Source: Bradyrhizobium niftali (lineage in GTDB: Bacteria; Pseudomonadota; Alphaproteobacteria; Rhizobiales; Xanthobacteraceae). From it: DNA of 64,000 nucleotides. Below are positions 23,120 through 33,174 of this stretch, in pieces. The DNA lies in NCBI RefSeq assembly GCF_004571025.1, contig NZ_SPQT01000004.1:1-64000 (forward strand), read 5' to 3'. A program made the translations under genes and the position numbers. The notes beneath the pieces were generated by a model, which saw only the letters and a list, made by a program, of their open reading frames with translations, made no database searches and was not told where the DNA came from. Position 1 is the stretch's first letter. Every line of letters starts with the position of its first letter.

Positions 23120-24232
23120 ATGGGTTCACTGGCTTTATCACGGGCCGACATTTTGGATCAGCCCGCACCGTCCATTGCAGGCGAGGTGGCGCGGATCGCG
23201 CGCGAGCAGCTTGCGCCGCTCGCCGCCGGCATCGACGACGGCTCGGTCTATCCGGCCGAGGTGCTGCGCAAGTTCGGCGAGGTCGGTGCCTGGGGCAGTC
23301 ACATGCCGCATGAAGGTCCCGCCGATTTACGCTGCGCGATCCAGGCGATGGCAGCGATCGGCGAGGTCTGCGGCGCCACGGCGTTCATGGCCTGGTGCCA
23401 GAACACGCTGGTCTGGTACGCCGCCAACTCCACCAATATGAAGCTGGCAAAGCGCTTTGGCGATGCGTTCTCGACCGGCCGCGTGCTCGGCGGCACCGGG
23501 CTCTCCAACCCGATGAAGAGCTTTTTCGGCATCGAGAAGCTCAAGCTGAAAGGGCGGAAGGTCGAGGGCGGCTACATCGTGCGCGGCGCGCTGCCCTGGG
23601 TCTCCAATCTCGGGCCCGATCATTATTTCGGCACCATCTTCGAGCGCGAGGATGAGCCGGGGCTCGTGATGTTCCTGGCCGACTGCTCCGATCCCGCGAT
23701 CACGCTCACGCCGTGCAAGCCGTTCCTCGCCATGGACGGCACCGGCACCTATGGCGTGCAGTTCCGCGACGTGTTCGTGCCGGATGATCTGATCCTCGCC
23801 GATCCCGCCGGTCCGTTCGTCAAGAAGATCCGCGCCGGCTTCATCCTGCTCCAGGCCGGCATGGCACTTGGCGTGATCAGGGACTGCATCAACATCATGG
23901 ACGAGGTCGGGGGTCCCCTCGGCCACGTCAACCGCTATTTGCCGCAGCAGCCGGTGCATTTCCGCGACCTCGCCGCAGAGCTGGAGGCGGAGACCATGGC
24001 GCTGGCGCGCGACCCCTACAACGAGGAGGAAACCTACTGGCGCAAGGTGATCGCGCTCCGCTTGCGCGCCGGCGAGGCCAGCGTCGCGGCGGCGCATGCG
24101 GCGATGCTGCATTGTGGCGCGCGCGGCTACCTCAGGAGCCACCGCGCGCAGCGGCGGCTGCGCGAAGCCTATTTCGTCGCGATCGTCACGCCTGCCACCA
24201 AGCAGTTGCGCAAGATGCTCGCCGATTCCTGA
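23120..24232 (+). CDS. Acyl-CoA-dehydrogenase-like flavoprotein
   Basis: A 370-residue member of the acyl-CoA dehydrogenase fold: N-terminal helical domain (EVARIAREQLAPLAAGID), middle beta domain (GGTGLSNPMKSFFGIE, YIVRGALPWVSNLGPDHYFG) and C-terminal helical domain (GEASVAAAHAAMLHCGARGYL). The usual catalytic Glu motif of beta-oxidation enzymes is not obvious. This fold is also used by flavin-dependent monooxygenases and desulfurisation enzymes (DszC/SfnC type), so a non-beta-oxidation role is likely. The ATG at 23120 follows GGGAGACGATC; the frame also offers a GTG at 23105. It lies 35 bases after the osmC-like gene and 48 before the rhodanese gene. Confidence 0.78.
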   Translation: MGSLALSRADILDQPAPSIAGEVARIAREQLAPLAAGIDDGSVYPAEVLRKFGEVGAWGSHMPHEGPADLRCAIQAMAAIGEVCGATAFMAWCQNTLVWYAANSTNMKLAKRFGDAFSTGRVLGGTGLSNPMKSFFGIEKLKLKGRKVEGGYIVRGALPWVSNLGPDHYFGTIFEREDEPGLVMFLADCSDPAITLTPCKPFLAMDGTGTYGVQFRDVFVPDDLILADPAGPFVKKIRAGFILLQAGMALGVIRDCINIMDEVGGPLGHVNRYLPQQPVHFRDLAAELEAETMALARDPYNEEETYWRKVIALRLRAGEASVAAAHAAMLHCGARGYLRSHRAQRRLREAYFVAIVTPATKQLRKMLADS

Positions 24233-24280
24233 TTTTTGCGAGTCCACCCGAAGACCCCCAACCTCAACGGAGAGGCTGCC

Positions 24281-25159
24281 ATGACTGACGTTCTGATCAC
24301 TGCCGTCGAACTCGCCGATCTCTTGAAGCTAGAGCCGTGTGTCGTCATCGACACCCGCAACCCCGATGCCTACGCCGCCGGCCACCTGCCGGGCGCCGTC
24401 AACGTGCACGAGATTTTCACGTTCCTCGCGACCTCGACGCCGGAGGGGATGGCCGAACTGAAGACCAAGTTTGCCGACGCCTTCGGCGGCGCCGGCCTCT
24501 CCGGCAAGGAGACGGCTGTGATCTACGAACAGTCGATGAACTCAGGCTTCGGCCAGTCCTGCCGCGGCTATTACCTGCTCACCATGCTCGGCTATCCCAA
24601 GGTCAAGGTGCTGCATGGCGGCTTCGATGCCTGGTCGGCGGCGGGCTTCCCGGTGACGAAGGACGTGCCCACGCCCGCAAAGGCCTCGTTTGCGATCGTG
24701 CCTGAAGCGGGCGAGATCCTGATCGATGCGAAGACGATGCTTGGTGCCGTCGGCAAGCCCGGCATCGCCATCCTCGACGTGCGAGACGTCGACGAGTGGA
24801 TCGGCGACAGCTCGTCTCCGTACGGCAAGGATTTCTGCCCGCGCAAGGGCCGCATTCCCGGCGCGGTCTGGCTGGAATGGTACCGCATGATGAAGCCGAC
24901 CGCCGAGGGCCCGCGCTTCAAGTCCAAGGACGAGATTCTGGCCGAATGCGCCACCGTCGGCATCTCGCAGACGACGCCGGTCTATCTCTACTGCTTCAAG
25001 GGCGCGCGTGCCTCGAACACGTTCCTGGCGCTGAAGAACGCCGGCGTGAAGGACGTGCGGATGTATTTCGGCTCCTGGAACGAATGGTCGCGCGATCCGT
25101 CGCTGCCGATCGAGCAGGGACTGCCGATCGCATCTGATGTGACGACCAAGGCGGCGTGA
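24281..25159 (+). CDS. Two-domain sulfurtransferase (rhodanese)
   Basis: A 292-residue tandem rhodanese of the thiosulfate or mercaptopyruvate sulfurtransferase type. The N-terminal domain (about 1-125) starts with VVIDTRNPDAYAAGHLPGAVNV but has no catalytic Cys in its loop. The C-terminal domain (about 145-285) has the active loop YCFKGARASNTF with the catalytic cysteine. Rhodaneses transfer sulfane sulfur to acceptors such as cyanide, giving thiocyanate. The ATG at 24281 follows GGAGAGG; the frame extends back to 24236. It is the third gene of the sigma-54/TetR-controlled operon. A palindromic repeat follows its stop codon. Confidence 0.88.
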   Translation: MTDVLITAVELADLLKLEPCVVIDTRNPDAYAAGHLPGAVNVHEIFTFLATSTPEGMAELKTKFADAFGGAGLSGKETAVIYEQSMNSGFGQSCRGYYLLTMLGYPKVKVLHGGFDAWSAAGFPVTKDVPTPAKASFAIVPEAGEILIDAKTMLGAVGKPGIAILDVRDVDEWIGDSSSPYGKDFCPRKGRIPGAVWLEWYRMMKPTAEGPRFKSKDEILAECATVGISQTTPVYLYCFKGARASNTFLALKNAGVKDVRMYFGSWNEWSRDPSLPIEQGLPIASDVTTKAA

Positions 25160-25165
25160 GCGCGC

Positions 25166-25310
25166 GCCTCGTCCTTCGAGACGACGCGGAGCCTGTCATC
25201 GGGCCGCGCTGTGCGCGGACCCGGTGGCGGTCTCCTCAGGATGAGGCTAAGCGGCATCGGTGCCCGTTGATACTGCTGCCGCACACGCCGTTCTCATCCT
25301 GAGAGCCCGC

Positions 25311-25334
<24 letters not shown>
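25166..25334. repeat. Palindromic repeat GCCTCGTCCTTCGAGACG, copy 1
   Basis: Ends GCCTCGTCCTTCGAGACG and CGTCTCGAAGGATG face each other, with inner CTCCTCAGGATGAG and CTCATCCTGAGAGCCCGCC, and a GGTGCCCGTTGA...CTGC core. The copy at 43846-43981 has the same plan. The right end encodes the last seven codons (HPSRRPL) and the stop of the sigma-54 activator gene. Confidence 0.88.
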
Positions 25335-27257
<1,923 letters not shown>

Positions 27258-27310
27258 TACGAAATCTCGTGATTGAACTACGAATTATCGTGTATCACGA
27301 ATTTTCGTAG
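27258..27310. promoter_or_regulatory. Upstream activating sequence: 33-bp dyad plus a second half-site
   Basis: Bases 27278-27310 form a nearly perfect dyad: CTACGAA, four bases, CGTG, a TAT centre, CACG, four bases, TTCGTAG. A related half-site TTACGAAATCTCGTGA lies at 27257-27272, touching the start codon of the activator gene. The element ends 58 bases before the sigma-54 promoter, a normal distance for an enhancer site. It is the likely binding site of the adjacent activator, which may also control its own gene from here. Confidence 0.75.
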
Positions 27311-27367
27311 CGGCCAAGCGTGACCAAAAGTGCTGCGTCATCAAGGCACTGGCCGGCCGAAAGGCGA

Positions 27368-27382
27368 TGGCATGCTCCTTGC
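27368..27382 (+). promoter_or_regulatory. Sigma-54 promoter of the transporter-cyanase operon
   Basis: TGGCATGCTCCTTGC matches the sigma-54 consensus TGGCACG-N4-TTGC with one mismatch and the exact GG-N10-GC spacing. The predicted start is about 23 bases before the AGGAGG ribosome binding site of the downstream gene. It shares 13 of 15 bases with the promoter at 22470-22484. Confidence 0.88.
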
Positions 27383-27416
27383 GTAATTGCTCCTGCAATG
27401 ACGCGCAGGAGGTCCG

Positions 27417-28796
27417 ATGTCCACGTTCGACAATCCGTTTGATCCCGATCGCAACCTTCGAGCCGGCTGTGTCTGCGGCCAGCACCAATCCGCGGCGGAG
27501 CACGAGCAGGCCACGGCGATGCGCTGCGCGCCCGTCGAGAGCGAGGAGAAGCGCTACGAGGGCGTCGTCGCCTCCGCGGTGATGCGCGCGATGTTTCCGC
27601 AGGACGTGGCGCGGCGCGCCTTCCTGAAATCGGTCGGCGCGTCCACGGCGCTGGCCGCGCTGTCGCAGTTCTTCCCGATTCAGGCGGCGACCGAAGTCTT
27701 TGCGCAGGCCGGAGCGCCCGAGAAGAAGGACCTCAAGGTCGGCTTCATCCCGATCACCTGCGCGACGCCGATCATCATGGCGGCGCCGATGGGCTTCTAT
27801 TCCAAGCACGGCCTCAACGTCGAAGTGGTCAAGACCGCTGGCTGGGCCGTGATCCGCGACAAGACCATCAACAAGGAATACGACGCCGCGCACATGCTGG
27901 CGCCGATGCCGATCGCGATCTCGCTCGGCCTCGGTGCCAACGCGATTCCGTTTGCCGTCCCCGCGATCGAGAACATCAACGGGCAGGGCATCGTGCTGGC
28001 GACCAAGCACAAGGACAAGCGCGACCCGAAGGACTGGAAGGGCCTGAAATTCGCGATCCCCTTCGACTACTCCATGCACAATTATCTGCTGCGCTACTAT
28101 CTCGCGGAGCACGGGCTCGACCCCGACACCGACGTGCAGCTGCGCTCGGTGCCGCCGCCGGAAATGGTCGCCAACCTGCGCGCCGACAACATCGACGGCT
28201 TCCTCGCGCCCGACAACATCTGCCAGCGCGCGATCTATGACGGCGTCGGCTTCATGCATCTCTTGTCCAAGGAGATCTGGGACGGCCATCCCTGCTGCAG
28301 CTTTGCCGCCAGCCGCGAATTCATCACCACGGCGCCGAACAGCTTTGCCGCGCTGACGCGCGCCATCGTCGATGCCACCGCCTATGCGTCGAAGGCCGAG
28401 AACCGCAAGCAGATCGCGGAGGCCATCGCGCCCGCCAACTACATCAATGCACCGGTCACGGTGCTGGAGCAGGTGCTGACCGGCACCTATGCCGACGGCC
28501 TCGGCGGGGTGAAGACCGACGCCAAGCGCGTCGATTTCGATCCGTTCCCCTGGCAGTCCTTTGCGGTGTGGATGCTGACGCAGATGAAGCGCTGGGGCCA
28601 GATCAAGGGCGACGTCGACTACAAGGCGGTGGCCGAGCAGGTGTATCTGGCGACGGATACCAAGAAGCTGATGACCGAGATGGGCCTGTCGCCGCCGGCG
28701 AGTGCTTACAAGTCGTTCGCGGTGATGGGCAAGACCTTCGATCCGGCAAAGCCCGAGGATTACGTTGCGAGCTTCAAGATCAGGAAGGCGTCGTGA
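27417..28796 (+). CDS. NrtA-type ABC transporter substrate-binding protein (cyanate/nitrate family)
   Basis: A 459-residue periplasmic binding protein of the NrtA/CmpA family. The Tat motif ARRAFLKSVG (65-74) and a hydrophobic stretch to about residue 97 mark Tat export. The n-region before the twin Arg is unusually long, about 65 residues, and contains Cys residues (CVCGQHQ at 18-24, C37). Mature blocks are GFIPITCATPIIMAAPMGFYSKHGL, FAIPFDYSMHNYLLRYYL and WDGHPCCSFAASREF. A strong AGGAGG precedes the ATG. As first gene of an operon ending in cyanase, it most likely binds cyanate; nitrate or nitrite cannot be excluded. Confidence 0.87.
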   Translation: MSTFDNPFDPDRNLRAGCVCGQHQSAAEHEQATAMRCAPVESEEKRYEGVVASAVMRAMFPQDVARRAFLKSVGASTALAALSQFFPIQAATEVFAQAGAPEKKDLKVGFIPITCATPIIMAAPMGFYSKHGLNVEVVKTAGWAVIRDKTINKEYDAAHMLAPMPIAISLGLGANAIPFAVPAIENINGQGIVLATKHKDKRDPKDWKGLKFAIPFDYSMHNYLLRYYLAEHGLDPDTDVQLRSVPPPEMVANLRADNIDGFLAPDNICQRAIYDGVGFMHLLSKEIWDGHPCCSFAASREFITTAPNSFAALTRAIVDATAYASKAENRKQIAEAIAPANYINAPVTVLEQVLTGTYADGLGGVKTDAKRVDFDPFPWQSFAVWMLTQMKRWGQIKGDVDYKAVAEQVYLATDTKKLMTEMGLSPPASAYKSFAVMGKTFDPAKPEDYVASFKIRKAS

Positions 28797-28863
28797 TGGA
28801 GTTTCTTTCGCCACTGTCGTCCCGGCCTAGTGCGCGTTGCGCACGGGGGAGAGGTGTTGCAAG

Positions 28864-29706
28864 ATGACCGCATCCTCCCTCCGTCTGCGCGCCGGCCTCG
28901 TCTCGATCGTTCTGCTGGCCGCGTTCCTCGGCATCTGGCATCTCGCCACGCGTTCGGCGGCGCCGGTCGCGACGATGAGCCCGGAATACGCCAAGCTGAT
29001 GGGCCTCACCGCGACGCAGGGCAAATCCGCCATGCCGGGGCCGCTCGATGTCGGCGCCAAGCTGTGGGAGCACCTGAAGCGGCCTTTCTACGACAACGGG
29101 CCGAATGACAAGGGGCTCGGCATCCAGCTCGCCTATTCGATCGCGCGGGTCGGCACCGGCTATCTGCTGGCGGTACTCGTCGCCATTCCGCTCGGCTTCC
29201 TGATCGGCATGTCGCCGCTGCTGAGCAAGGCGCTCGACCCTTTCATCCAGGTCTTGAAGCCGATCTCGCCGCTCGCCTGGATGCCGCTCGCGCTCTACAC
29301 CATCAAGGATTCCTCAATCTCGGCGATCTTCGTCATCTTCATCTGCTCGATCTGGCCGATGCTGCTGAACACCGTCTTTGGCGTCGCCAGCGTGCGCAAG
29401 GAATGGATCAACGTCGCGCGCACGCTCGAGGTCGGCACCATCAGGCGTGCCTTCACCGTGATCCTGCCGGCGGCGGCGCCGACGATCCTGACCGGCATGC
29501 GTATCTCCATCGGCATCGCTTGGCTCGTGATCGTCGCCGCCGAGATGCTCGTCGGCGGCACCGGCATCGGCTACTTCGTCTGGAACGAGTGGAACAACCT
29601 CTCGATCACCAACGTCATCATCGCGATCCTGTTGATCGGGATCGTCGGCATGCTGCTCGACCAGATCCTCGCGCGCTTCACGCGCATGGTCACATTTCCG
29701 GAGTAG
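28864..29706 (+). CDS. ABC transporter permease (NrtB/CynB type)
   Basis: A 280-residue inner-membrane permease with about six to seven hydrophobic segments and the binding-protein-dependent transport signature around EVGTIRRAFTVILPAAAPTILTGMRISIGIAW, the EAA loop that contacts the ATPase. A periplasmic insert of roughly 60 residues follows the first segment. The ATG at 28864 is chosen; a TTG at 28837 would start inside a repeat-like intergenic sequence. It is co-transcribed with the binding protein and the ATPase, six bases before the latter. Confidence 0.9.
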   Translation: MTASSLRLRAGLVSIVLLAAFLGIWHLATRSAAPVATMSPEYAKLMGLTATQGKSAMPGPLDVGAKLWEHLKRPFYDNGPNDKGLGIQLAYSIARVGTGYLLAVLVAIPLGFLIGMSPLLSKALDPFIQVLKPISPLAWMPLALYTIKDSSISAIFVIFICSIWPMLLNTVFGVASVRKEWINVARTLEVGTIRRAFTVILPAAAPTILTGMRISIGIAWLVIVAAEMLVGGTGIGYFVWNEWNNLSITNVIIAILLIGIVGMLLDQILARFTRMVTFPE

Positions 29707-29712
29707 GGGCCG

Positions 29713-30645
29713 ATGACCGACAAGTTCGTCTCCATCGAAGGCATCGCAAAGCGCTATCCGGGTGCGGGCGGTGCCACGACCACCGTGTTCGAGAATCTCT
29801 GGCTGTCGATGCCGCGCGGCGAGTTTTGCTGCGTGATCGGCCATTCCGGCTGCGGCAAGACCACGGTGCTCAACATCCTCGCCGGCCTCGACGCGCCGAG
29901 CGAAGGCGCCGTCATCGTCGACGGGCAGGCGATTTCGGGCACGAGCCTCGATCGCGCCGTGATCTTCCAGAGCCACGCGCTGCTGCCCTGGCGCACCGTG
30001 CTCGGCAACGTCGCCTATGCCGTGAGCTCGAAATGGCGCAGCTGGGATCGGGCGAAGGTCAAGGCGCACGCGCAGACCTTCATTGATCTCGTCGGCCTGA
30101 CGGGCTCAGAGCACAAGCGACCCTCGGAACTCTCGGGTGGCATGAAGCAGCGCGTCGGCATCGCCCGCGCGCTCTCGATCACGCCGAAGATGATGCTGAT
30201 GGACGAGCCGTTCTCGGCGCTGGACGCGCTGACGCGCGGAACGCTTCAGGACGAGGTGCGGCGCATCTGTCTGGAGACTGGCCAGACCGCGTTCATGATC
30301 ACCCACGACGTGGACGAGGCGATCTACCTCGCCGACAAGATCTTCCTGATGACCAACGGCCCCGGCGCGGTGCTCGCGGAGGTGGTCGAAAATCCGCTGC
30401 CGAAGGATCGCGGCCGCACCGACCTGCACCGCCATCCGCTGTACTACGCGCTGCGCAACCACATCATCGATTTCCTGGTGACGCGCAGCAAGACATTCGC
30501 GGCCGAGAAGCCCGGTCACGATCCGCGCAACGTGCCTGTGGTGCATATCGGCAAGCCCGGGCTGACGGTCGCCTCCGACGCCAAGCCGGAGCCGCTCAAG
30601 GAGACGTCATGGCCGAGCTTGTCCCGGCCATCCACGTCTTCCTAA
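29713..30645 (+). CDS. ABC transporter ATP-binding protein (NrtD/CynD type)
   Basis: A 310-residue ATPase with Walker A GHSGCGKTT (43-51), Q-loop IFQSHALLPW, signature LSGGMKQRVGIARAL, Walker B MMLMDEPFSALD and H-loop ITHDVDEA. It powers uptake through the preceding permease. The C-terminal tail beyond about residue 255 is not part of the ATPase core, and its last dozen residues (SWPSLSRPSTSS) are encoded by a common intergenic repeat (TCATGGCCGAGC...CCGGCCATCC), so the original stop was probably lost. Confidence 0.93.
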   Translation: MTDKFVSIEGIAKRYPGAGGATTTVFENLWLSMPRGEFCCVIGHSGCGKTTVLNILAGLDAPSEGAVIVDGQAISGTSLDRAVIFQSHALLPWRTVLGNVAYAVSSKWRSWDRAKVKAHAQTFIDLVGLTGSEHKRPSELSGGMKQRVGIARALSITPKMMLMDEPFSALDALTRGTLQDEVRRICLETGQTAFMITHDVDEAIYLADKIFLMTNGPGAVLAEVVENPLPKDRGRTDLHRHPLYYALRNHIIDFLVTRSKTFAAEKPGHDPRNVPVVHIGKPGLTVASDAKPEPLKETSWPSLSRPSTSS

Positions 30646-30715
30646 GCCAGCCAAGAACGTGCATGCCCGGGACATTTTGTATGAAGACGCGCTTCGCGCT
30701 TTTGGCCCGGGCGCA
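30606..30715. repeat. Repeat between the ATPase gene and cynS
   Basis: The segment contains GTCATGGCCGAGCTTGTCCCGGCCATCCACGT-type sequence and a hairpin AAGACGCGCTTCGCGCTTTT near GCCCGGG. Such sequences are scattered between Bradyrhizobium genes. The left end is translated as the C-terminus of the ATPase. Confidence 0.65.
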
Positions 30716-30744
30716 CGGACACCTAACCAAGAGGAGACCCTGAC

Positions 30745-31233
30745 ATGAAACGCGAAGACCTCACCGAGAAGCTGCTCGACATCAAGCGCGAGAAGGGCTG
30801 GAGCTGGAAATACATCTGCGAGCAGATCGGCGGCTATGCGGAGGTGCTGATCGTCGGCGCGATCCTCGGCCAGATGAAACTGACGAAGCCCCAGGCCGCC
30901 AATGCCGGCGAGCTGTTCGGCCTGTCGAAGGCCGAGACCGCGATGCTCAACGAGGTGCCGATGCGCGGCACCGGCACACCGATGCCGCCGACCGATCCCC
31001 TGATCTACCGCTTCTACGAGATGGTGATGGTCAACGGCCCGGCCTGGAAGGCGCTGATCGAGGAAGAATTCGGCGACGGCATCATGTCGGCGATCGACTT
31101 CGACATGGGAATCGAGCGCGTCGCGAACCCGAAGGGCGACCGTGTCAAGATCACCATGAGCGGCAAGTTCCTGCCGTACAAATATTACGGCGCCAGCGGC
31201 AACGTGCCGGAGTATGGCTTCAAGGAGGGGTGA
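30745..31233 (+). CDS. cynS: Cyanate hydratase (cyanase)
   Basis: Cyanase converts cyanate and bicarbonate to ammonia and carbon dioxide. The 162-residue product has the N-terminal HTH-like domain (LLDIKREKGWSWKYICEQIGG) and the C-terminal catalytic domain. The active-site residues are R89, E92 and S115 in IYRFYEMVMVNGP...GDGIMSAIDFD, equivalent to the family's Arg, Glu and Ser. GAGGAG stands before the ATG. It is the last gene of the sigma-54-controlled transporter operon, which supports cyanate as the transported substrate. No carbonic anhydrase gene is present in the window to replenish bicarbonate. Confidence 0.96.
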   Translation: MKREDLTEKLLDIKREKGWSWKYICEQIGGYAEVLIVGAILGQMKLTKPQAANAGELFGLSKAETAMLNEVPMRGTGTPMPPTDPLIYRFYEMVMVNGPAWKALIEEEFGDGIMSAIDFDMGIERVANPKGDRVKITMSGKFLPYKYYGASGNVPEYGFKEG

Positions 31234-31244
31234 TTTGGCCCTCC

Positions 31245-31344
31245 GTCATTCCGGACGGCGCGACAGCGCCGATCCGGAATCTCGAGATTCTCAGGTGCGC
31301 CATTGCGCACCAGAGTTCGGTCCTACGGACCGCCCCGGAATGAC
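31245..31344. repeat. Palindromic repeat GTCATTCCGG...CCGGAATGAC, copy 1
   Basis: Arms GTCATTCCGG and CCCCGGAATGAC enclose an inner GATCCGGAATCTCGAGATTCTC palindrome and GTGCGCCATTGCGCAC. Members with the same layout lie at 41733-41810 and 52701-52777. Confidence 0.82.
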
Positions 31345-31368
31345 TGCGAGTGTGGGACGCGCGCGGCC

Positions 31369-31692
31369 TTATGTCCCCGCCTTCACCTCGGCCGCGGCCA
31401 CAGCCAGCAACTCGCTCATCTTGGCGCGAATCGCCTGCTCGGTGACGACGACGCTCTTGGCGGCGAAATCGGCCATGAGCTTGCGCAGGACGTCGCCATC
31501 GCCGGCCTCCTCGAAATCGGCCGCGACCACCTCCTTGGCGTAGGCCGTGGCGGCTTCGCCGGATTTGCCGAGCTTTTCCGCGGCCCACAGCCCGAGCAGC
31601 CGGTTGCGGCGGGCCTCCGCCTTGAACTTCTGCTCCTCGTCGAGGGCGAACTTCTTCTCAAAGCCTTCCTCGCGCTTGTTGATCTCGCTCAT
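31369..31692 (-). CDS. F1-ATPase inhibitor zeta subunit (DUF1476)
   Basis: A 107-residue, mostly helical protein of the DUF1476 family, known as the zeta subunit that blocks rotation of the F1Fo-ATPase in Paracoccus and other alphaproteobacteria. The conserved N-terminus [25 protein letters not shown] is the inhibitory region, and [15 protein letters not shown] follows. It is divergent from purC, the usual alphaproteobacterial neighbourhood of this gene. Confidence 0.9.
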   Translation of the reverse strand: MSEINKREEGFEKKFALDEEQKFKAEARRNRLLGLWAAEKLGKSGEAATAYAKEVVAADFEEAGDGDVLRKLMADFAAKSVVVTEQAIRAKMSELLAVAAAEVKAGT

Positions 31693-32001
31693 GCCTTTTC
31701 CAATTCCCTGCTGACTGGACCCGGCGGCCCTCGTTGCGACAGCCCCGGCGCATGCCTAGATAGGGGGCACGAATCGGCAAAACAACGAGCCGTTAAGCCG
31801 CAGGCAAAACGGTATAAGTTGGTGCCGGACGGCCGGATCGATTGTGCTCGGACAGCCAATCGGATAGGTTGCCTAAAGGCTTGGTTCCCGTTCTGTTTCT
31901 ACGGGTTCCCGGCCGTTCACGGCAGCTCCGCTGTGGGTCGTAATCCTAGTCAACCGGAGCACACCAAATTCATGGATTTCAACAAAACACGGTACATCCC
32001 C
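31693..32001. other. Divergent zeta-subunit/purC control region
   Basis: No gene is recognised in these 309 bases. The stretch holds promoters for the zeta-subunit gene and purC. A hairpin at about 31885-31912 (CCCGTTCTGTTTCTACGGG) and CCGGCCGTTCACGG are visible; no known operator was recognised. CCGGAG at 31956 may be a ribosome binding site for an alternative purC start at 31972. Confidence 0.45.
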
Positions 32002-32769
32002 ATGAGCCGTCGGCGTCGCATTTATGAAGGCAAGGCAAAGGTTCTTTACGAAGGCCCGGAGCCCGGTACCCTGATCCAGCACTTCAAGGATGACGCCACC
32101 GCGTTCAATGCGAAAAAGCATCAGGTGATCGAGGGCAAGGGTGTCCTCAACAACCGGATCTCGGAGTACCTGTTTCAGCACCTCAACGACATCGGGGTGC
32201 CGACCCACTTCATCCGCCGCCTCAACATGCGCGAGCAGTTGATTCGCGAGGTCGAGATCGTGCCGCTCGAAGTGGTGGTGCGGAACGTCGCCGCCGGCTC
32301 GCTGTCGCAGCGCCTCGGCATCGAGGAGGGCACGCAGCTGCCGCGCTCGATCATCGAATTCTACTACAAGAACGACCAGCTCAACGACCCCATGGTGTCG
32401 GAAGAGCACATCACCGCCTTCGGCTGGGCGACGCCCCAGGAGATCGACGACATCATGGCGCTCGCCATCCGTGTCAACGACTTCCTCACCGGCCTCTTCC
32501 TCGGCATCGGCATCCGCCTCGTCGACTTCAAGATGGAGTGCGGACGGCTGTTCGAGAACGAGATGATGCGGATCATCGTCGCCGACGAGATCTCGCCGGA
32601 TTCCTGCCGGCTGTGGGACATCAAGTCGAACGAGAAGCTCGACAAGGATCGTTTCCGCCGCGATCTCGGCGGGCTGCTGGAGGCCTATACCGAAGTTGCA
32701 AAACGCCTCGGCATCCTCATGGAGAACGAGCGTCCGGCGGGCTCCGGCCCGGTGCTGGTGAAGAGCTAA
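32002..32769 (+). CDS. purC: SAICAR synthetase
   Basis: PurC condenses CAIR with aspartate in purine synthesis. The 255-residue product shows [13 protein letters not shown] at the N-terminus, [32 protein letters not shown] and [31 protein letters not shown]. The start at 32002 ([10 protein letters not shown]) gives the usual family N-terminus; an in-frame ATG at 31972 ([11 protein letters not shown]) would add ten residues and has a possible CCGGAG upstream. purS follows 13 bases after the stop. Confidence 0.96.
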   Translation: MSRRRRIYEGKAKVLYEGPEPGTLIQHFKDDATAFNAKKHQVIEGKGVLNNRISEYLFQHLNDIGVPTHFIRRLNMREQLIREVEIVPLEVVVRNVAAGSLSQRLGIEEGTQLPRSIIEFYYKNDQLNDPMVSEEHITAFGWATPQEIDDIMALAIRVNDFLTGLFLGIGIRLVDFKMECGRLFENEMMRIIVADEISPDSCRLWDIKSNEKLDKDRFRRDLGGLLEAYTEVAKRLGILMENERPAGSGPVLVKS

Positions 32770-32782
32770 AGGGGATTTCGAC

Positions 32783-33022
32783 GTGAAGGCACGTGTTACC
32801 GTTACCTTGAAAACGGGCATCCTCGATCCGCAGGGCAAGGCCATCGAAGGCGCGCTGAAATCGCTCGGCGTCGACGGCGTCGCCAGTGTCCGCCAGGGCA
32901 AGGTGTTCGACATCGAGCTCGCCGGCGCCGACAAGGCCAAGGCGGAGGCGGCGCTGAAGGAGGCCGCCGACAAGCTGCTGGCGAACACCGTGATCGAGAA
33001 CTACCGAGTCGAGATCGTTTAG
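32783..33022 (+). CDS. purS: FGAM synthase subunit PurS
   Basis: PurS is the small subunit that bridges PurQ and PurL in the three-part phosphoribosylformylglycinamidine synthase. The 79-residue product begins MKARVTVTLKTGILDPQGKAIEGALKSLG and ends in a ferredoxin-like strand ENYRVEIV. It uses a GTG start at 32783 behind GGGGA. purQ would normally follow, but a minus-strand CorA gene intervenes. Confidence 0.94.
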   Translation: MKARVTVTLKTGILDPQGKAIEGALKSLGVDGVASVRQGKVFDIELAGADKAKAEAALKEAADKLLANTVIENYRVEIV

Positions 33023-33174
33023 TCCGGCCTGCAAACCCTCATGGTGAGGAGGCGCGCAAGCGCCGTCTCGAACCATGCAGGCCTGGCTCTCGCACCTCGG
33101 CCTTCATCCTTCGAGACGCGCGCAGGGGGCGCGCTCCTCAGGATGAGGAGCTACATGCCGTGTAGGTTCGCGGG
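33023..33174. repeat. Paired palindromic repeats between purS and corA
   Basis: Two related elements follow each other: CTCATGGTGAGGAGGCGCGCAAGCGCCGTCTCGAACCATG (about 33039-33076) and CATCCTTCGAGACGCGCG...CTCCTCAGGATGAG (about 33104-33150). The second has the same arms as the repeats at 25166 and 43846. They separate the convergent purS and corA genes. Confidence 0.75.
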
